Shown here in pieces: positions 42,196-53,300 of a stretch of DNA of 64,000 bases. Location: contig NZ_CP031030.1 of the NCBI RefSeq assembly GCF_003711225.1, forward strand, positions 3,038,001-3,102,000. The letters are read 5' to 3'. The notes beneath the pieces were generated by a model that was given only the letters and a program-made list of their open reading frames with translations, did not search any database and had not been told where the DNA came from. The translations under genes and the position numbers were made by a program. How positions within the stretch are numbered: the first letter of the stretch is position 1; every line of letters begins with the position of its first letter. This stretch comes from Runella sp. SP2 (lineage in GTDB: Bacteria; Bacteroidota; Bacteroidia; Cytophagales; Spirosomataceae).

Positions 42196-43596
42196 ATGCA
42201 CAAAACGGCCCTTAAATCACTTTCTTACGCAGCCTTGGTACTGCTAGTGACACTTTCTTCGTGTAGTTTGTTCAAAGAGGTAGCCTCTGGCGATGCCTTG
42301 GTGAATGAGTTCATCAAAGTAAACATGGAGTATTGGTATTATTGGAACGACAAAATTCCAAGCGGTGCTGACAAAAAACTGCCTTCTTCCGACTATTTTA
42401 ACGCCATGCTTTATAGTTATGACAAGCAAGCACGCCCCGACGGAGACCGATTTTCTCGTTTTTTGGACAATGCCGAAACCACCGAAGCATCGCTCGCGGG
42501 GGAAAGTAAAACAACGGGTGCTCGACTCAGTTTGTACAACATCAATAATACCATTTCTGCCCTCGTTTTGTACGTCATTCCTGGCTCACCTGCCGCTCAA
42601 GGTGGTGTTAAACGGGGTGATATTATTGCTAAAATAACCGTTGATGGACAAGCAGTTACGGCCGACAACTATGCTAATTTACTCGCAGTTGGCACCAATT
42701 ACGTCTTTACCTTGGGTCGATACGAAAATGCTGCTTTTGTAAGCACGGGACAAACCAAAACGGTAGTGGCGCAATCTCTCCAAGAAGACCCCATGCCGTT
42801 TGATACTGTTTATACCAAAGGCAACAAGAAAATTGGCTACTTGGTCTATAACCGTTTTTATTCTAAACCCAACAACAGCGACCAAGCCCTCTATGACCAA
42901 AAAATGGCGCAAATTTTTGGGAAGTTCAAAGCCGCTGGAGTCAATGAGTTTGTGCTTGACCTTCGCTACAACGGTGGCGGCTACATCTCTACGGCGGTGA
43001 CGCTCGGCAGTTTTATTGCCAAAGGGGCAAATGACAAAGTACTGATGACCCGCGACGAATACAACAAAAACGTAACGCCTGACTTACAGAAACAGTACGG
43101 CGCCAACTACGGTCAGCGTTTTTTTGAAAATCGCGCCGAAAACATTGGCAGCAACCTGAGTCGGGTTTACGTCTTGACCAGTACACGCACGGCATCGGCC
43201 AGCGAAATGGTCATCAACTCCCTCAAACCTTTTATGGAAGTGTTTCTAATTGGAGACGTAACGGTTGGTAAAAATGTGGGTTCGACGGTCATAAAAGACA
43301 CTAAAAAACGCTTTGTACAAGGCATCATGCCGATTATTCTCAAAACATACAACTCCGCAGGGCAGTCTGACTACACCGCAGGATTTACGCCCAATGTCAC
43401 TGTAAAAGAGAGTATTACACAACCATTTTACACCTTTGGCGACTTGAGAGACCCATTACTTTCTGAAGCTTTTTATCAAATTACAGGCACGCGCAACGCC
43501 CGTAGAGGCATCAGCGAACCTGAGCCTATCGACAGGTTTAAAGTTCAACCTCAGGGGGCAGAAACTGAAATGTTTGTAGATATTCCCCAACAGTAA
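42196..43596 (+). CDS. S41-family (C-terminal processing-like) peptidase, lipoprotein
   Basis: 466 aa. Lipoprotein signal with Cys after LLVTLSS. Domain order: helical N-region with WYYWNDKIP (residues ~35-90), PDZ domain (ISALVLYVIPGSPAAQGGVKRGDIIAKI), then the tail-specific protease core (FVLDLRYNGGGYISTAV) with catalytic serine in RTASASEMVINSL and GKNVGSTV after it. It would cleave periplasmic proteins near the C-terminus. Length agrees with Bacteroidota S41 lipoproteins. Hairpin repeats follow the stop codon. Confidence 0.9.
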   Translation: MHKTALKSLSYAALVLLVTLSSCSLFKEVASGDALVNEFIKVNMEYWYYWNDKIPSGADKKLPSSDYFNAMLYSYDKQARPDGDRFSRFLDNAETTEASLAGESKTTGARLSLYNINNTISALVLYVIPGSPAAQGGVKRGDIIAKITVDGQAVTADNYANLLAVGTNYVFTLGRYENAAFVSTGQTKTVVAQSLQEDPMPFDTVYTKGNKKIGYLVYNRFYSKPNNSDQALYDQKMAQIFGKFKAAGVNEFVLDLRYNGGGYISTAVTLGSFIAKGANDKVLMTRDEYNKNVTPDLQKQYGANYGQRFFENRAENIGSNLSRVYVLTSTRTASASEMVINSLKPFMEVFLIGDVTVGKNVGSTVIKDTKKRFVQGIMPIILKTYNSAGQSDYTAGFTPNVTVKESITQPFYTFGDLRDPLLSEAFYQITGTRNARRGISEPEPIDRFKVQPQGAETEMFVDIPQQ

Positions 43597-43620
43597 GTAA
43601 TGTGTTACTGGATACTCACA

Positions 43621-43735
43621 TCCAGCAAAAGAGGTTTCTCAAAACCTCGTCAAAAGTGGTGTTGGATGCTCACATCCAACAAAAGAGGTTTCTCAAAACC
43701 TCGAATTCGTTCGGTTTTGAGAAACCTCTTTGCTG
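43621..43735. repeat. Repeated GGTTTCTCAAAACC hairpins, two direct and one inverted
   Basis: Two direct 54-bp units (tccagcaaaagagg at 43621 and tccaacaaaagagg at 43675) each contain gaggtttctcaaaacctc. A third, inverted copy (ggttttgagaaacctctttgctgg, 43711-43735) pairs with the second. All lie between the S41 peptidase stop and the convergent ATPase stop. Confidence 0.88.
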
Positions 43736-43773
43736 GGTTATAGTAACCCACCACACAAAAATGCCCATTTAGC

Positions 43774-44496
43774 TTATTCGGCTTTCAACTGCGTTAGTTT
43801 TACTTTAGTGGGATTTGGGTTAATGATGTCAGTTTCCACTAGCCCGTCGCGCAAGCGGATGATGCGGTGGGCATATTTGGCGATGTCATCTTCGTGCGTA
43901 ACAACGACAATCGTATTTCCTTTGGAATGAAGTTGGTCAAACAAATCCATGATTTCGTACGAAGTACGGGTGTCCAAGTTCCCTGTCGGTTCGTCGGCCA
44001 ACAAAATACTTGGGTCATTGACCAATGCGCGAGCAACGGCCACGCGCTGACGCTGCCCCCCCGAAAGTTCATTGGGTCGGTGTCCAGCCCGTTGTTCCAA
44101 TCCCACACTTTTCAGAGCAGCCATGGCGCGTTCGGTACGTTCTGATTTTGTATAACCTGCATAAATCAAGGGAAGTGCCACATTTTCGAGCGAAGTCATC
44201 CGAGGCAAAAGATTAAAAGTCTGGAACACAAACCCAATCTCTTTGTTTCGCACCTCAGCCAATTCATTTTCGGACATATCGCTTACATCTTTGCTATTTA
44301 AGATATACTTTCCCGAAGTAGGCGAATCCAAACACCCAATGATGTTCATTAATGTTGACTTTCCTGATCCAGAAGGCCCCATGAAAGCCACATATTCTCC
44401 TTTACTAACCGAGATGGTTACATCTTTGAGGGCGTCGATGATTTCGGTACCCATGATGTAGCGTTTGGCAATGTGCGATGTTTCGATAATTTTCAT
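43774..44496 (-). CDS. ABC transporter ATPase, MacB/LolD type
   Basis: 240 aa, complete ATP-binding subunit. Walker [11 protein letters not shown]-loop [11 protein letters not shown], signature [14 protein letters not shown], Walker [12 protein letters not shown] and switch VVVTHE. The GNLD variant and FNLLPRMT are typical of the MacB/LolD/FtsE group, which acts on substrates at the periplasmic face. No permease gene lies beside it, so it must pair with one elsewhere. It starts 4 bp inside the serine hydrolase gene and is translationally coupled to it. Confidence 0.93.
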   Translation of the reverse strand: MKIIETSHIAKRYIMGTEIIDALKDVTISVSKGEYVAFMGPSGSGKSTLMNIIGCLDSPTSGKYILNSKDVSDMSENELAEVRNKEIGFVFQTFNLLPRMTSLENVALPLIYAGYTKSERTERAMAALKSVGLEQRAGHRPNELSGGQRQRVAVARALVNDPSILLADEPTGNLDTRTSYEIMDLFDQLHSKGNTIVVVTHEDDIAKYAHRIIRLRDGLVETDIINPNPTKVKLTQLKAE

Positions 44497-45584
44497 GACT
44501 GTATTTTTTTCAAAATGTCTAACACTTCCTTGCTATCAGCGTCATTTTTCATGATTCGCTTTAAAAACTCCTGAAACTCCGCCTGCAAAAGGGTTTGGTC
44601 AAACACCTTTAATTCATTGGTAAACAGGACAAATTCAATTTTATTTCCTTTTTTATCGGTGGCATACAAGGCATAATTCAACACAAATGCAGTTGAACCG
44701 CCTTTTGCCCCGAAATGCGTAAAATATCGCTTATTTTCAGGATTTAATCGCATTGGCCACTCCATCAGGTCATCAAGGACAGCTTGAGTGGCAGCGTCAA
44801 AATAGGTACGACTATTGATTTTTTGCATCAAAGAGCCATATTCTGCCGCCGTTGAAGATGGCAAACGATTCGACCAAACTTTTTGTACTGGCAACGGAAT
44901 ATTGGCTAACTTAAAATTGGCCTTGGCGGTTGTGTCTATTTTCAGTAATTCAAAATACTTATTGGCGCGTTCCACATAAACCGACATTGGTAAATTTTTC
45001 ATCGCTGCCTCCGAATGTTCGTCCGAACAAACATACAGGGCCGACACAAAAGGGTACAACGGCTGGTGTTTTGTTAGACCAAGTTTTGGCAAATTATCAT
45101 TGATGTTGTTCAACCCCAGTTTCCACATCAAATACTCCGTATTGGCATTGCTACTGTATTGAAGCATTCCTTTGGCTACTTCTAACAGCGGCACTGCGCT
45201 ATTTTGCAATTTTTTGGTTTTTCTTTGTTCAGCCAACCATTGCGGATGAGCGCCGCCATCTGTTTCTGGAATGTAAAACCGCGCTAGTTCTCCTATCGCA
45301 ATCAGTTCATCGGGTTTGATTTTTCCAGAAGCTACCTGCTGTGCAAACTCCACGGCAATAATTACCTTTACAGTACTTGCCAGCGGCATCAAGGTGTCCA
45401 CCCTGTGGGCGACCTCCACCTTCCCGTTTTTAGCATAATAGATAGCACATTTTTGAGGATTTTTCTGAAGATACTCGGCTACAAAATCAGTTTCGTAGCG
45501 CAAATATTTAAAATAAAAATACCCAAACACACCGCTAAACAACAAGGCAAGTATGCCAAGACCCGTGGCAACAACTTTCCACAT
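44493..45584 (-). CDS. Class A beta-lactamase-fold serine hydrolase
   Basis: 363 aa with N-terminal anchor ([22 protein letters not shown]). Active-site motifs: SxxK as [13 protein letters not shown], SxN as YSSNANTEY, and the KTG-like GAKGGSTAF. This layout fits beta-lactamases and DD-peptidases, but the omega-loop glutamate is not evident, so a peptidase or esterase on cell-wall material is as likely as antibiotic hydrolysis. Coupled to the downstream ATPase by a 4-bp overlap. Confidence 0.82.
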   Translation of the reverse strand: MWKVVATGLGILALLFSGVFGYFYFKYLRYETDFVAEYLQKNPQKCAIYYAKNGKVEVAHRVDTLMPLASTVKVIIAVEFAQQVASGKIKPDELIAIGELARFYIPETDGGAHPQWLAEQRKTKKLQNSAVPLLEVAKGMLQYSSNANTEYLMWKLGLNNINDNLPKLGLTKHQPLYPFVSALYVCSDEHSEAAMKNLPMSVYVERANKYFELLKIDTTAKANFKLANIPLPVQKVWSNRLPSSTAAEYGSLMQKINSRTYFDAATQAVLDDLMEWPMRLNPENKRYFTHFGAKGGSTAFVLNYALYATDKKGNKIEFVLFTNELKVFDQTLLQAEFQEFLKRIMKNDADSKEVLDILKKIQS

Positions 45585-45652
45585 AATACGTGGTTTTTAA
45601 AAATTAACGAAAGTTCAAAAGCAGGGAAAAAACAATGCGTAAAGGTACATTT

Positions 45653-48181
45653 TTACTTGAAACTTTCGCGTTCTTTTTCGATGAGTGCGCGTTGGGCTTG
45701 ATAGGTTTTCAAAAATGCTTGATAATCGGTAGTGGTCGTCATCTGAGCCAAGTCCTGTAATCCTTCCTCGGCAAAGTCTGTTAGATATAATTTTAAACAC
45801 TGAAGAACATACAATTTTTGCAAATCGGGCGCTGACCGACGAAAGCGTAAGGCATTGAGTAGAATATCGTACGCCGCTTTTGGATTTTTTTGAGCGTTGA
45901 AATATTGAGTCGCCGCTGTTAATACACCCGTGTCAAACGGATGCTGTCTGACGGCTGTCCAAAAGTCGGCTGTTGTTTTCAACGTAGCAAGATTTACCAA
46001 GCTTGGACGGGCTTCTTTGATAAGCCAAAAATCCAGCATCTGACGGGCCATTGCTACCTTTTGGGAAGTATCCGCCACTGTTTCTGATGCCAAAATATCG
46101 AGGGCCGTCAATTTGTTTCGGGGATATTCCGCGTACGCTTGGGCTACTTGCAGTTCATGGTAAAAATTGCCATTGTTGCCCGTATTTATCAGTTTTTTAA
46201 ACAAAATGGCTTGGTTTGTATCTTTCGTAAATTGCCCTAAGTTGTACAAATAAGCAAAGTTATTGACACTCAATGCCGAATCTTTGGCAAAATCTGGTGC
46301 GACCTTCACGGCTTCGGTGCGGGTATTTGTTAGCTGCGCAACGGCCAATCGGTTGGCTTCGTGCGACAGATTAACGGCTTTGTTTTCGAGCAACTGCGTT
46401 TCTTCAACGTCCTTTTTGGTAAGTCCCAACGACGCCAGCGACCCTTTCCCCGACGAGATAGTAAGTGCTTTTGCCCAGAAAGCCAGCAAATTACTCTCCG
46501 CCACGTCGCGGTTTTTAGCATTCTGACGGGCAAGCTCAAAGTAATAATACGTAGAATCTGCAATGGCCGTTCGAGAATACAAATACCCTAAATTATTTTG
46601 AATTTCACCATTATCAGGAAACGTTTTTAGTCCTTTTCGTAAATTAAAAACCGCATCAAAAAATAGGTTTTCATTCAACAGCGCTTGCCCCAAACCCACA
46701 TACGCTTGAGGCGTTGGGTCTTTCTGCAAAGCTTGTTGAAAAAATGACCCTGCAGTTGCCTGATCACCTTGTCGCAAAGCCAAGGATGCCAAAGCGAAAG
46801 CCGACTTATGGTTTTGATAATCAATATCTAACGCCTGTTGGTAATAACCGCTCGCGACTGTCCACTCTCGCGTGACTGTGTGTAAATCGCCTAAGCCATT
46901 GTAATACCCCGCCTGCGCTTGGTCGATGGTATAAAAACGATTAAAAGCCAAAATAGCAACCCAGGCCATGCCACCAATCAGCCAAGCCTGCGACTGTAAA
47001 AATCGCATGGGTTTGTACACCACTTTATAAACGGCTTTGCCTTGTTTGAACAACGGCCAGAAGTTGAGGCCAACATAGACGACGAACAGCGTTCCGATGC
47101 ACAATTGACTATACACCACCGCATCTTCAAAAACTTCAATGAACGAATTGTTGTGGGTAAAAAGCGCAAAAGACATCACGGTCGTCGTCACCAATCCTAG
47201 TCCGACGTATAACCATGCCCCAATCTCACGAAAAGGTAAAAATGCTTCGGTGCGTCGTGCAAAACTCCATATCCCTAAAACAAGGCTTATAGTATATATC
47301 ACTACAGGACTTATATACCAAAACGCCGCATCGCTCTGACGGGTTACTTTGAGGTACAGTAGATAGGTACTAAAAATGTACAGCACCGACAAAAACAGAA
47401 AATTTAGCAAGCTCGTCTTGCCAAAACCTGTCCGTGGGTTGGTAACGACATACACAAAACCCGCCACAATTTCTATCGCCAACCAGCCGATAAACCCAAC
47501 GCTCAACATCAACATGGGAAGCAAACTGTAGGTAGTAACCGTCAGTGCTGACACAGGTGCTTTGCTTCCAAAATAAAAAACGCCAACTAGGGTTCCTATG
47601 ACCCCCGCAAAAAGAAAAATCCGCTGCACCATGGGCATATTCTCTCGAAAGGCGTGGATATAGTAACTTACTATGCCCAACACCGCAGCTACCACCACAA
47701 AGCCCGTTGAATTGTCGGTCCCAAAAAGTTGCAGTACCTCAAAATGGGACAGCGAAAACAGTGTAATGACTAGCATCATAGCGCCAATGTACCACCTACG
47801 CGGCAAGCCCGAAATTGCGGCCAACAATAGCACAAAACCCGCCAACACGCCGCCCAAATATCCCCAGCCAAGCCATTCGGGAACGTCGATTTGAACAGGT
47901 ACAAATTGCTCTTTTAAAATATAGGTTTTTCCCAACAAAAAGAGGCTTTCTGCCGACCGCTGACTGCTATCCGCTAACTGCTGCCCGCTCACCTTCAAAC
48001 TATCGAGCTTTACGGGTACTTCGTCCAATTCGCTCAAGACTTTCCACTCTATCGAATTTTCGATGCCACGGTAGTGAAAAAAGAGAAGACAAACCAAGCT
48101 AAACGTCAAAAGCCCTAAAGCAGTAAGGTACAAAAACCGTTCAGAACGGCTCCAATGTTGCCAAAAAAGAAGAAATCTCAT
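45653..48181 (-). CDS. Large membrane protein with C-terminal TPR repeats
   Basis: 842 aa from ATG 48181; an ATG at 48208 is an alternative. About 11 membrane helices occupy residues ~15-435, with a periplasmic loop near residues 45-105. The C-terminal ~400 residues are tetratricopeptide-like: DYQNHKSAFALASLALRQGDQATAGSFFQQAL, AYVGLGQALLNENLFFDAVFNLRKGL and EIQNNLGYLYSRTAIADSTYYYFELA. The TPR part faces the cytoplasm or periplasm and should bind partners. No family name is assigned. 51 bp after a TolC remnant stop. Confidence 0.75.
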   Translation of the reverse strand: MRFLLFWQHWSRSERFLYLTALGLLTFSLVCLLFFHYRGIENSIEWKVLSELDEVPVKLDSLKVSGQQLADSSQRSAESLFLLGKTYILKEQFVPVQIDVPEWLGWGYLGGVLAGFVLLLAAISGLPRRWYIGAMMLVITLFSLSHFEVLQLFGTDNSTGFVVVAAVLGIVSYYIHAFRENMPMVQRIFLFAGVIGTLVGVFYFGSKAPVSALTVTTYSLLPMLMLSVGFIGWLAIEIVAGFVYVVTNPRTGFGKTSLLNFLFLSVLYIFSTYLLYLKVTRQSDAAFWYISPVVIYTISLVLGIWSFARRTEAFLPFREIGAWLYVGLGLVTTTVMSFALFTHNNSFIEVFEDAVVYSQLCIGTLFVVYVGLNFWPLFKQGKAVYKVVYKPMRFLQSQAWLIGGMAWVAILAFNRFYTIDQAQAGYYNGLGDLHTVTREWTVASGYYQQALDIDYQNHKSAFALASLALRQGDQATAGSFFQQALQKDPTPQAYVGLGQALLNENLFFDAVFNLRKGLKTFPDNGEIQNNLGYLYSRTAIADSTYYYFELARQNAKNRDVAESNLLAFWAKALTISSGKGSLASLGLTKKDVEETQLLENKAVNLSHEANRLAVAQLTNTRTEAVKVAPDFAKDSALSVNNFAYLYNLGQFTKDTNQAILFKKLINTGNNGNFYHELQVAQAYAEYPRNKLTALDILASETVADTSQKVAMARQMLDFWLIKEARPSLVNLATLKTTADFWTAVRQHPFDTGVLTAATQYFNAQKNPKAAYDILLNALRFRRSAPDLQKLYVLQCLKLYLTDFAEEGLQDLAQMTTTTDYQAFLKTYQAQRALIEKERESFK

Positions 48182-48232
48182 TGAATTTGAATGAATACTG
48201 AATGTCATCAGGCGACCCTGAACCAAGTGTTA

Positions 48233-48394
48233 CTAAAAACGCCCTTCCGAAACGGTTATTTTCTCGTTCTTCAAAAAATCGAAAAGCGTTAATCGCCGCA
48301 AGGTATAAAAGGAAGTCCAGTATGTCTTCAATACATTCACATAATTTTGTCGGGCTTGTACGGTTTCGTTGAGGGCGATGCTCAGGTCAGTCAA
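48233..48394 (-). pseudogene. TolC-like outer-membrane efflux protein, 3' remnant
   Basis: About 53 codons on the minus strand read as the last helix of TolC-family proteins: ALNETVQARQNYVNVLKTYW followed by RRLTLFDFLKNEKI and a stop at 48233. A stop codon lies directly upstream (48395-48397), and nothing earlier in the gap resembles the family. So only the C-terminal tail of an efflux channel gene remains. It is in the same direction as the MacB-type ATPase, suggesting a former efflux locus. Confidence 0.75.
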
Positions 48395-48507
48395 CTATCG
48401 CTTACCTAACTTTGGACAACTACGGCTTTTTATTTTAAGAACAACTTGGTTATAGTCTTAGGTAAAAATTGTAGTTTTGGTATAGGCTAAAGTAATCCAC
48501 TATTTCT

Positions 48508-50016
48508 ATGAAAATACTCATCATTTCTTCACTAATTGCAATTATAAAAGTACTTGATTGCTTTGGAAATGGACATTGGAGCTCAAATAAGTATTTCCAT
48601 TTTAGTCCTGATAGTTCGCAAATCGAATCAACAATTCGCTTCGAACTAAAAAACCTCCCAACTCCTTATATTATATTAAGATACAGTTTAAACTATCTAA
48701 CTTATTCTACTGATACTTTAGCAGTTAGTAATGGAGTTTGCGAAAAGAAATATCATTTCGCAAAACCAATAAGCATGGAAGTGATAATAAATGGGATTCA
48801 GCGTAAAATATATATTGCGCCACGTCATCAACTAAGCGTTGTTATTGATAAAAATAACACTAAAAACGGAATTATATTTTTTGACTATTTCGGAATTGGG
48901 AAAATTGCTAATGATTATTTAGGAAACGTAAATATTAGCAGAAATTTACCAACTTTAAAAGATATAGGAAAAACAATAACTGAAGAGGAATATCTAGAAA
49001 AAATCGAAAGTCATTACAAAAAATTAGACTCAGTTTATTCTGTCTATGAAAATTTAAGCAACTCGCAGCCTGACGAATCAATTAAATCGTTTTTTAAAAC
49101 TCAAAAAAGAGAATTAGCTTACCATAAATTGGGGCGTTTGATTAACTTCATTGATGCCCGAAATTACAAAGGAGATAAAGCAGTACAATTTTTTAATAAA
49201 TATATCCAACCAGCAAGTCTCCTGAAAGAAGAAATTGATTTAAACTCATGAAGTAGTGTTCTTTTTTTTTGCTCGTATTTACCTGACTATATTTTGGCAA
49301 GGGTACGAGAATCAAAAGATAACGCTTTGTACCACAAAATTGGTCACTACGCCTATCTATTAGACTATTTATCAAATAATTACGATGGGGAAAAGCGCAA
49401 TTACGCCATCACCAATAACTTATATTTTTTAGCTTCCGTAGCCAGAAAGTACCCACCTAACTATCCATCAGTAGATTCATTAATTACGCTATACGATTCT
49501 TACCTAAGCGAAGAAAGAAGAACTTTGATACGACAACGATATTATACTGAAATCGACCCTAATTCAACAAGATATACGGATAAAGGTTTTATCGATGAAT
49601 TTAAAATTAGTACGCCTTCTAATCATGAATATGTACTCAATAAAAAGCTAACCCCTGTCACTGTCATTGATTTATGGGCAAGTTGGTGCGGAAATTGCAT
49701 TGACGCATTTCCTTTGATTGAATCATTAACGACAAAATATTCTACCGAAAAAAAGGTTTCTTTTCTTAAAATCTCTTTGGATGATAAAGAAGAAAATTGG
49801 AGAAAAAGTACGAAGAAATTACAATTAAAACCTGAAGACTCTTACTGGATTGCTGGGGGTATGAAATCTGAATTTGCTAAAAAATTTGATGTAAAATATT
49901 TACCCAGATATATTATTTTAAATCAATAAGGTAAAATTTTAAAAATGTATGCCCCAGATGTTAGGAACACCAAAGAGTTTACCACTTTAATAGATAAACT
50001 AATCCAAGAAAATTAA
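48508..50016 (+). pseudogene. TlpA-like thioredoxin gene with two in-frame stops
   Basis: One reading frame of 502 codons is interrupted by TGA at 49249-49251 and TAA at 49927-49929, with no frameshift. Part 1 (48508-49251, 247 aa) has a signal-like N-terminus (MKILIISSLIAIIKV) and a region of the DUF4369-like type. Part 2, up to 49929, contains the thioredoxin motif VIDLWASWCGNCIDAFPLI and YLPRYIILNQ. After the TAA the frame continues as GKILKMYAPDVRNT to a natural stop at 50014-50016, the expected end of such proteins. The redox domain therefore lies after the first stop. A fresh pseudogene is the simplest reading. Confidence 0.8.
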
Positions 50017-50327
50017 AATGTATATTTAAACCATTAAACGTATGTCTTTTGAATACATTTGAAATAATATAAACCCATATCTTCGCTTAAAAAATGACTT
50101 ATGAAAGCATATTATCGGCGTTTATCTGCGGATTTTAATCTGCGCCAATCAGCGGGTAAAACTTTAAAGAAACTTGGCTAACACTCTTTTTAAACTTAAA
50201 GGTGATATAATACACAACTCCCAGCGCTCTAATCGCTGATTTCGTCGGGTTGGGAGCAACCCTCCACACAAAAAATTCGGGTTGTGAGCACCCCTCGGCA
50301 CATGTGAGCACCCCTTTACACGTTACG
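50017..50327. other. Intergenic stretch with short repeats
   Basis: 311 bp without a gene. It holds a stretch reading ggcgtttatctgcgg and aatctgcgccaatcagcggg, a kind of low-complexity intergenic sequence found across Bacteroidota, and a doubled gtgagcacccct near 50286 and 50304. No terminator for tamB could be identified with confidence. Confidence 0.45.
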
Positions 50328-53300
50328 TTATTTCACAGTGGTTACCGAATTACGATAGGTAGTCAACCTTCCTGAGTCGGTTTTGGGAAGCGTTTCGGGG
50401 CGCGATTCTTTCGGCCCTAAATTTCTAAATGAATTGAAACTACGGGTAAACAAATAACTCGCTCCGTAGGAAACTGCCATCGGCGTACCTGTAGAAGCAA
50501 GATACTGATTTTGAACGTTGCGGTTGTACATCCGCAAGCGTTGACTTCCATCATCATTGAGCCAATATTCTAATGTCCAATCGAGCAATAAACTCGTGGC
50601 ATCATATTGATTTTGGCCGTACGACAAGCGGCCATCGCGCGTGATACGGAAACGATCGTTTAAGAAACGGTACGAAAAGCGTAACTGCAAATTGTTGAGG
50701 GCATTGATGGTAGGGTCGTTCAAATTAAAGTTTAAGCCCGACACGCCCAGCTCTAAGTTTTCGTTCAACGACGACCCCCATTTGTTGATTTGGCTCGTTA
50801 CCATTTCTCCAATGCTGTTTCCGATACCCGTCGCCGATTGCGCCAAGATGTTGTTTTGATCCGAAAAAAGCTGCCCAAATAACAACATACTACTCACCTG
50901 CTGCGACAGCGACTGTTCGTCACGCTTGAGGCGTTCTTCCAAAGCCGTTACAATGTACGAGTAAGCCGCAGGATATTCCTTAAACTTCAAACCATACGTC
51001 ACTTGGGGCGACAGCATTCGCTCGCTTAGCCCAATGGTTACTTCCACTGGATAACGGCGCGACATAAGTGCGTCGCTGTTGGAAGTAGAAGTCGTAGTGG
51101 TACTTGCCGACAGTACAGGAGCCAACGAAACATTGGACAAATAACTTGCCTTTACATCGAGCGTAGCACCGTAAGGATCGCCCGTCCAAGAAATTCGGCT
51201 TCCTTTTTGGATTTGGAATTTTTTGTTGATGACATTTTGCAGGGTAAATAAATAGTCCCCGTTTTGAATCTCGTACGACCCTGCCATGTCAAACACGTCG
51301 CGGGTATCAATTTTAAGATTGATAAGCCCTTTTCCGTAGGCTTTGATGGCATCTCCTCCTTGTCGGTCAAACTGAATTTCGCAGTACGCATCGGGCGTCA
51401 TGTTGAGGCGAAAATCCATTTTGATGTTACTTTCTTGGGCAGGAATAACTTTATCTTCTTTCGCGATTTGCGTGGTAGTGTCTTCTACTGGCGCCACAAA
51501 CTGGACAAAGTCTTCGGAAGCCACTTCGGCCGCGCCATCGAGCGGAATGTATATTTTTGTTCCTTTATTGCTGGTCAAATCGGCACTGATATTCAAATTA
51601 TTAATGGGACCGAAAATCTCCATTGTACCCGTTGTATAGGCGTTCCCGTAGAAAAGTTCATTGTCCCGAATCGTTGTATTTAACATTCGGAAATTGCGCA
51701 TTTCAGCATCAAACCCTAACGAAAACTTGCTAAATCCATCGTGGTAAACGCCCCCACGTAAATTAGCCACGTTTCCTTCGGGGTCAGTTAAACGCAGATT
51801 TTTTACCCGAATATCACTTTCTCCAAAATAGACTTTGTCTTCAAAGGCCAGTACCGCTTTCAAATAGTCGAACGTCAAACGTCCTTTTTTCACATCTACC
51901 GTTCCATCCAGTACGGGCGATAAAGCCGCTCCTTTTACCGACACTTTGCCTGCTGCCTTGCCTGTGATGTTCGACACCAAACCCCGTGCAAACGGCTCAA
52001 TCAAATTGAGGTTCGTTTCGTTAAACTCCGCAGTTAAGTCCAGCTCATCGTTGGTGCGGTCGGGGGTATAAGTCCCTGTAACGGTAAACTCACGTTTTTC
52101 GTTTTTGTCCAAATGAATGTCCACGTGCAAGTGCTTATCAACAGGATCCCACTCTCCATCGCCCATCAAGTTGCCCATCAAGAAATTATTGTAGGTCAGT
52201 TTCTTGATTTGGAGTTGGCTATCAAAAATCAACGTACGATATACATCCCTCATGGTCAGGCTGCCGTTGGCCACGCCCCCAAGGTTCACATTCAAGACGG
52301 GATTAAGCGTAGCCAATTCAAAATTATGGGTTTCAAAAGCCAGTTCCTCCAAAGGATTATTAGACATTTTTCCATTCAACGAAATCAACTGGTCTTTTTT
52401 GTCCGCTTTTAGGTTGACATTGCTCAAAAGCACTTCGGAGCCGTTGATAATAATCAGGTTGGTAGCATCCAAGTTCCAGTCTTCCTCCAACAAGCGGAGT
52501 TTCGACTTTTTGAATTGTAACGACATATAATCGCCCACAAACCGAAGTTCGCCGTTAAGCGTGGCGCGGTTAGGCAGTTTTTGTTGGCGTAAATTACTGC
52601 GAAACGCAATGTGGTCTTCGTTCCAAGCAGCCTCAATCTGCATGTTTTCGGTCGGGGCAATGCCCACTAACTTTTGCTGGTCAGACCGAATAATCGCCGA
52701 TGCGAGTACTTGAGGCGTATTGGTAAACTTTGAGGTATTCAAATCTAACTCTGAGCGGTAAAACGAGTTATTCCCAATTTTGAGGGTATCAAACTGACCC
52801 GCCATCGAAAACATTGAAGTATTATCAACCGTAAACACCCCTTCCACGCGTGAACCGTTGGAGACATAACCTTCAGGAAAAAGAAACGCCAACAGACGAT
52901 CCATTTTTTTAAATTTCAAATCGTACGCCACACTATAGCGCTCCCCGATTGGTTTCTTGAGTTGTTTATTTTCGTAATAAGCGATTTGGGCAGCTTCGTC
53001 TCCCAAAAAATACATTTGGTATTCATCAAACAAACGTGCCAAATCAACCACTGCTTTAGTCGGTTCAAAACGCCCATTGGCTTTAAAATTAAAGAACTCA
53101 GAGCGAATGTCTAAGTCACGATTTTTGTCTTCTAGGCGAGAGTCTACCAGCAAGGTATCAACGACCAAATTGCGGTTTTTAAAAGTAGCGTAGTTATTCA
53201 AAAATTTCGCCTTCCCCACCATTTCATCCATCGTATTCCCTTCCAAATCTACGTTCAACTCCGTATGAATCAGCAGTGAGTCTTTCATAAACTTGAGCGC

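Noticed and set aside
44493-45584. Antibiotic-resistance class A beta-lactamase
   Set aside because: The SxxK, SxN and KGG motifs are present but no clear omega-loop glutamate was found, so resistance is not supported over a cell-wall peptidase role.
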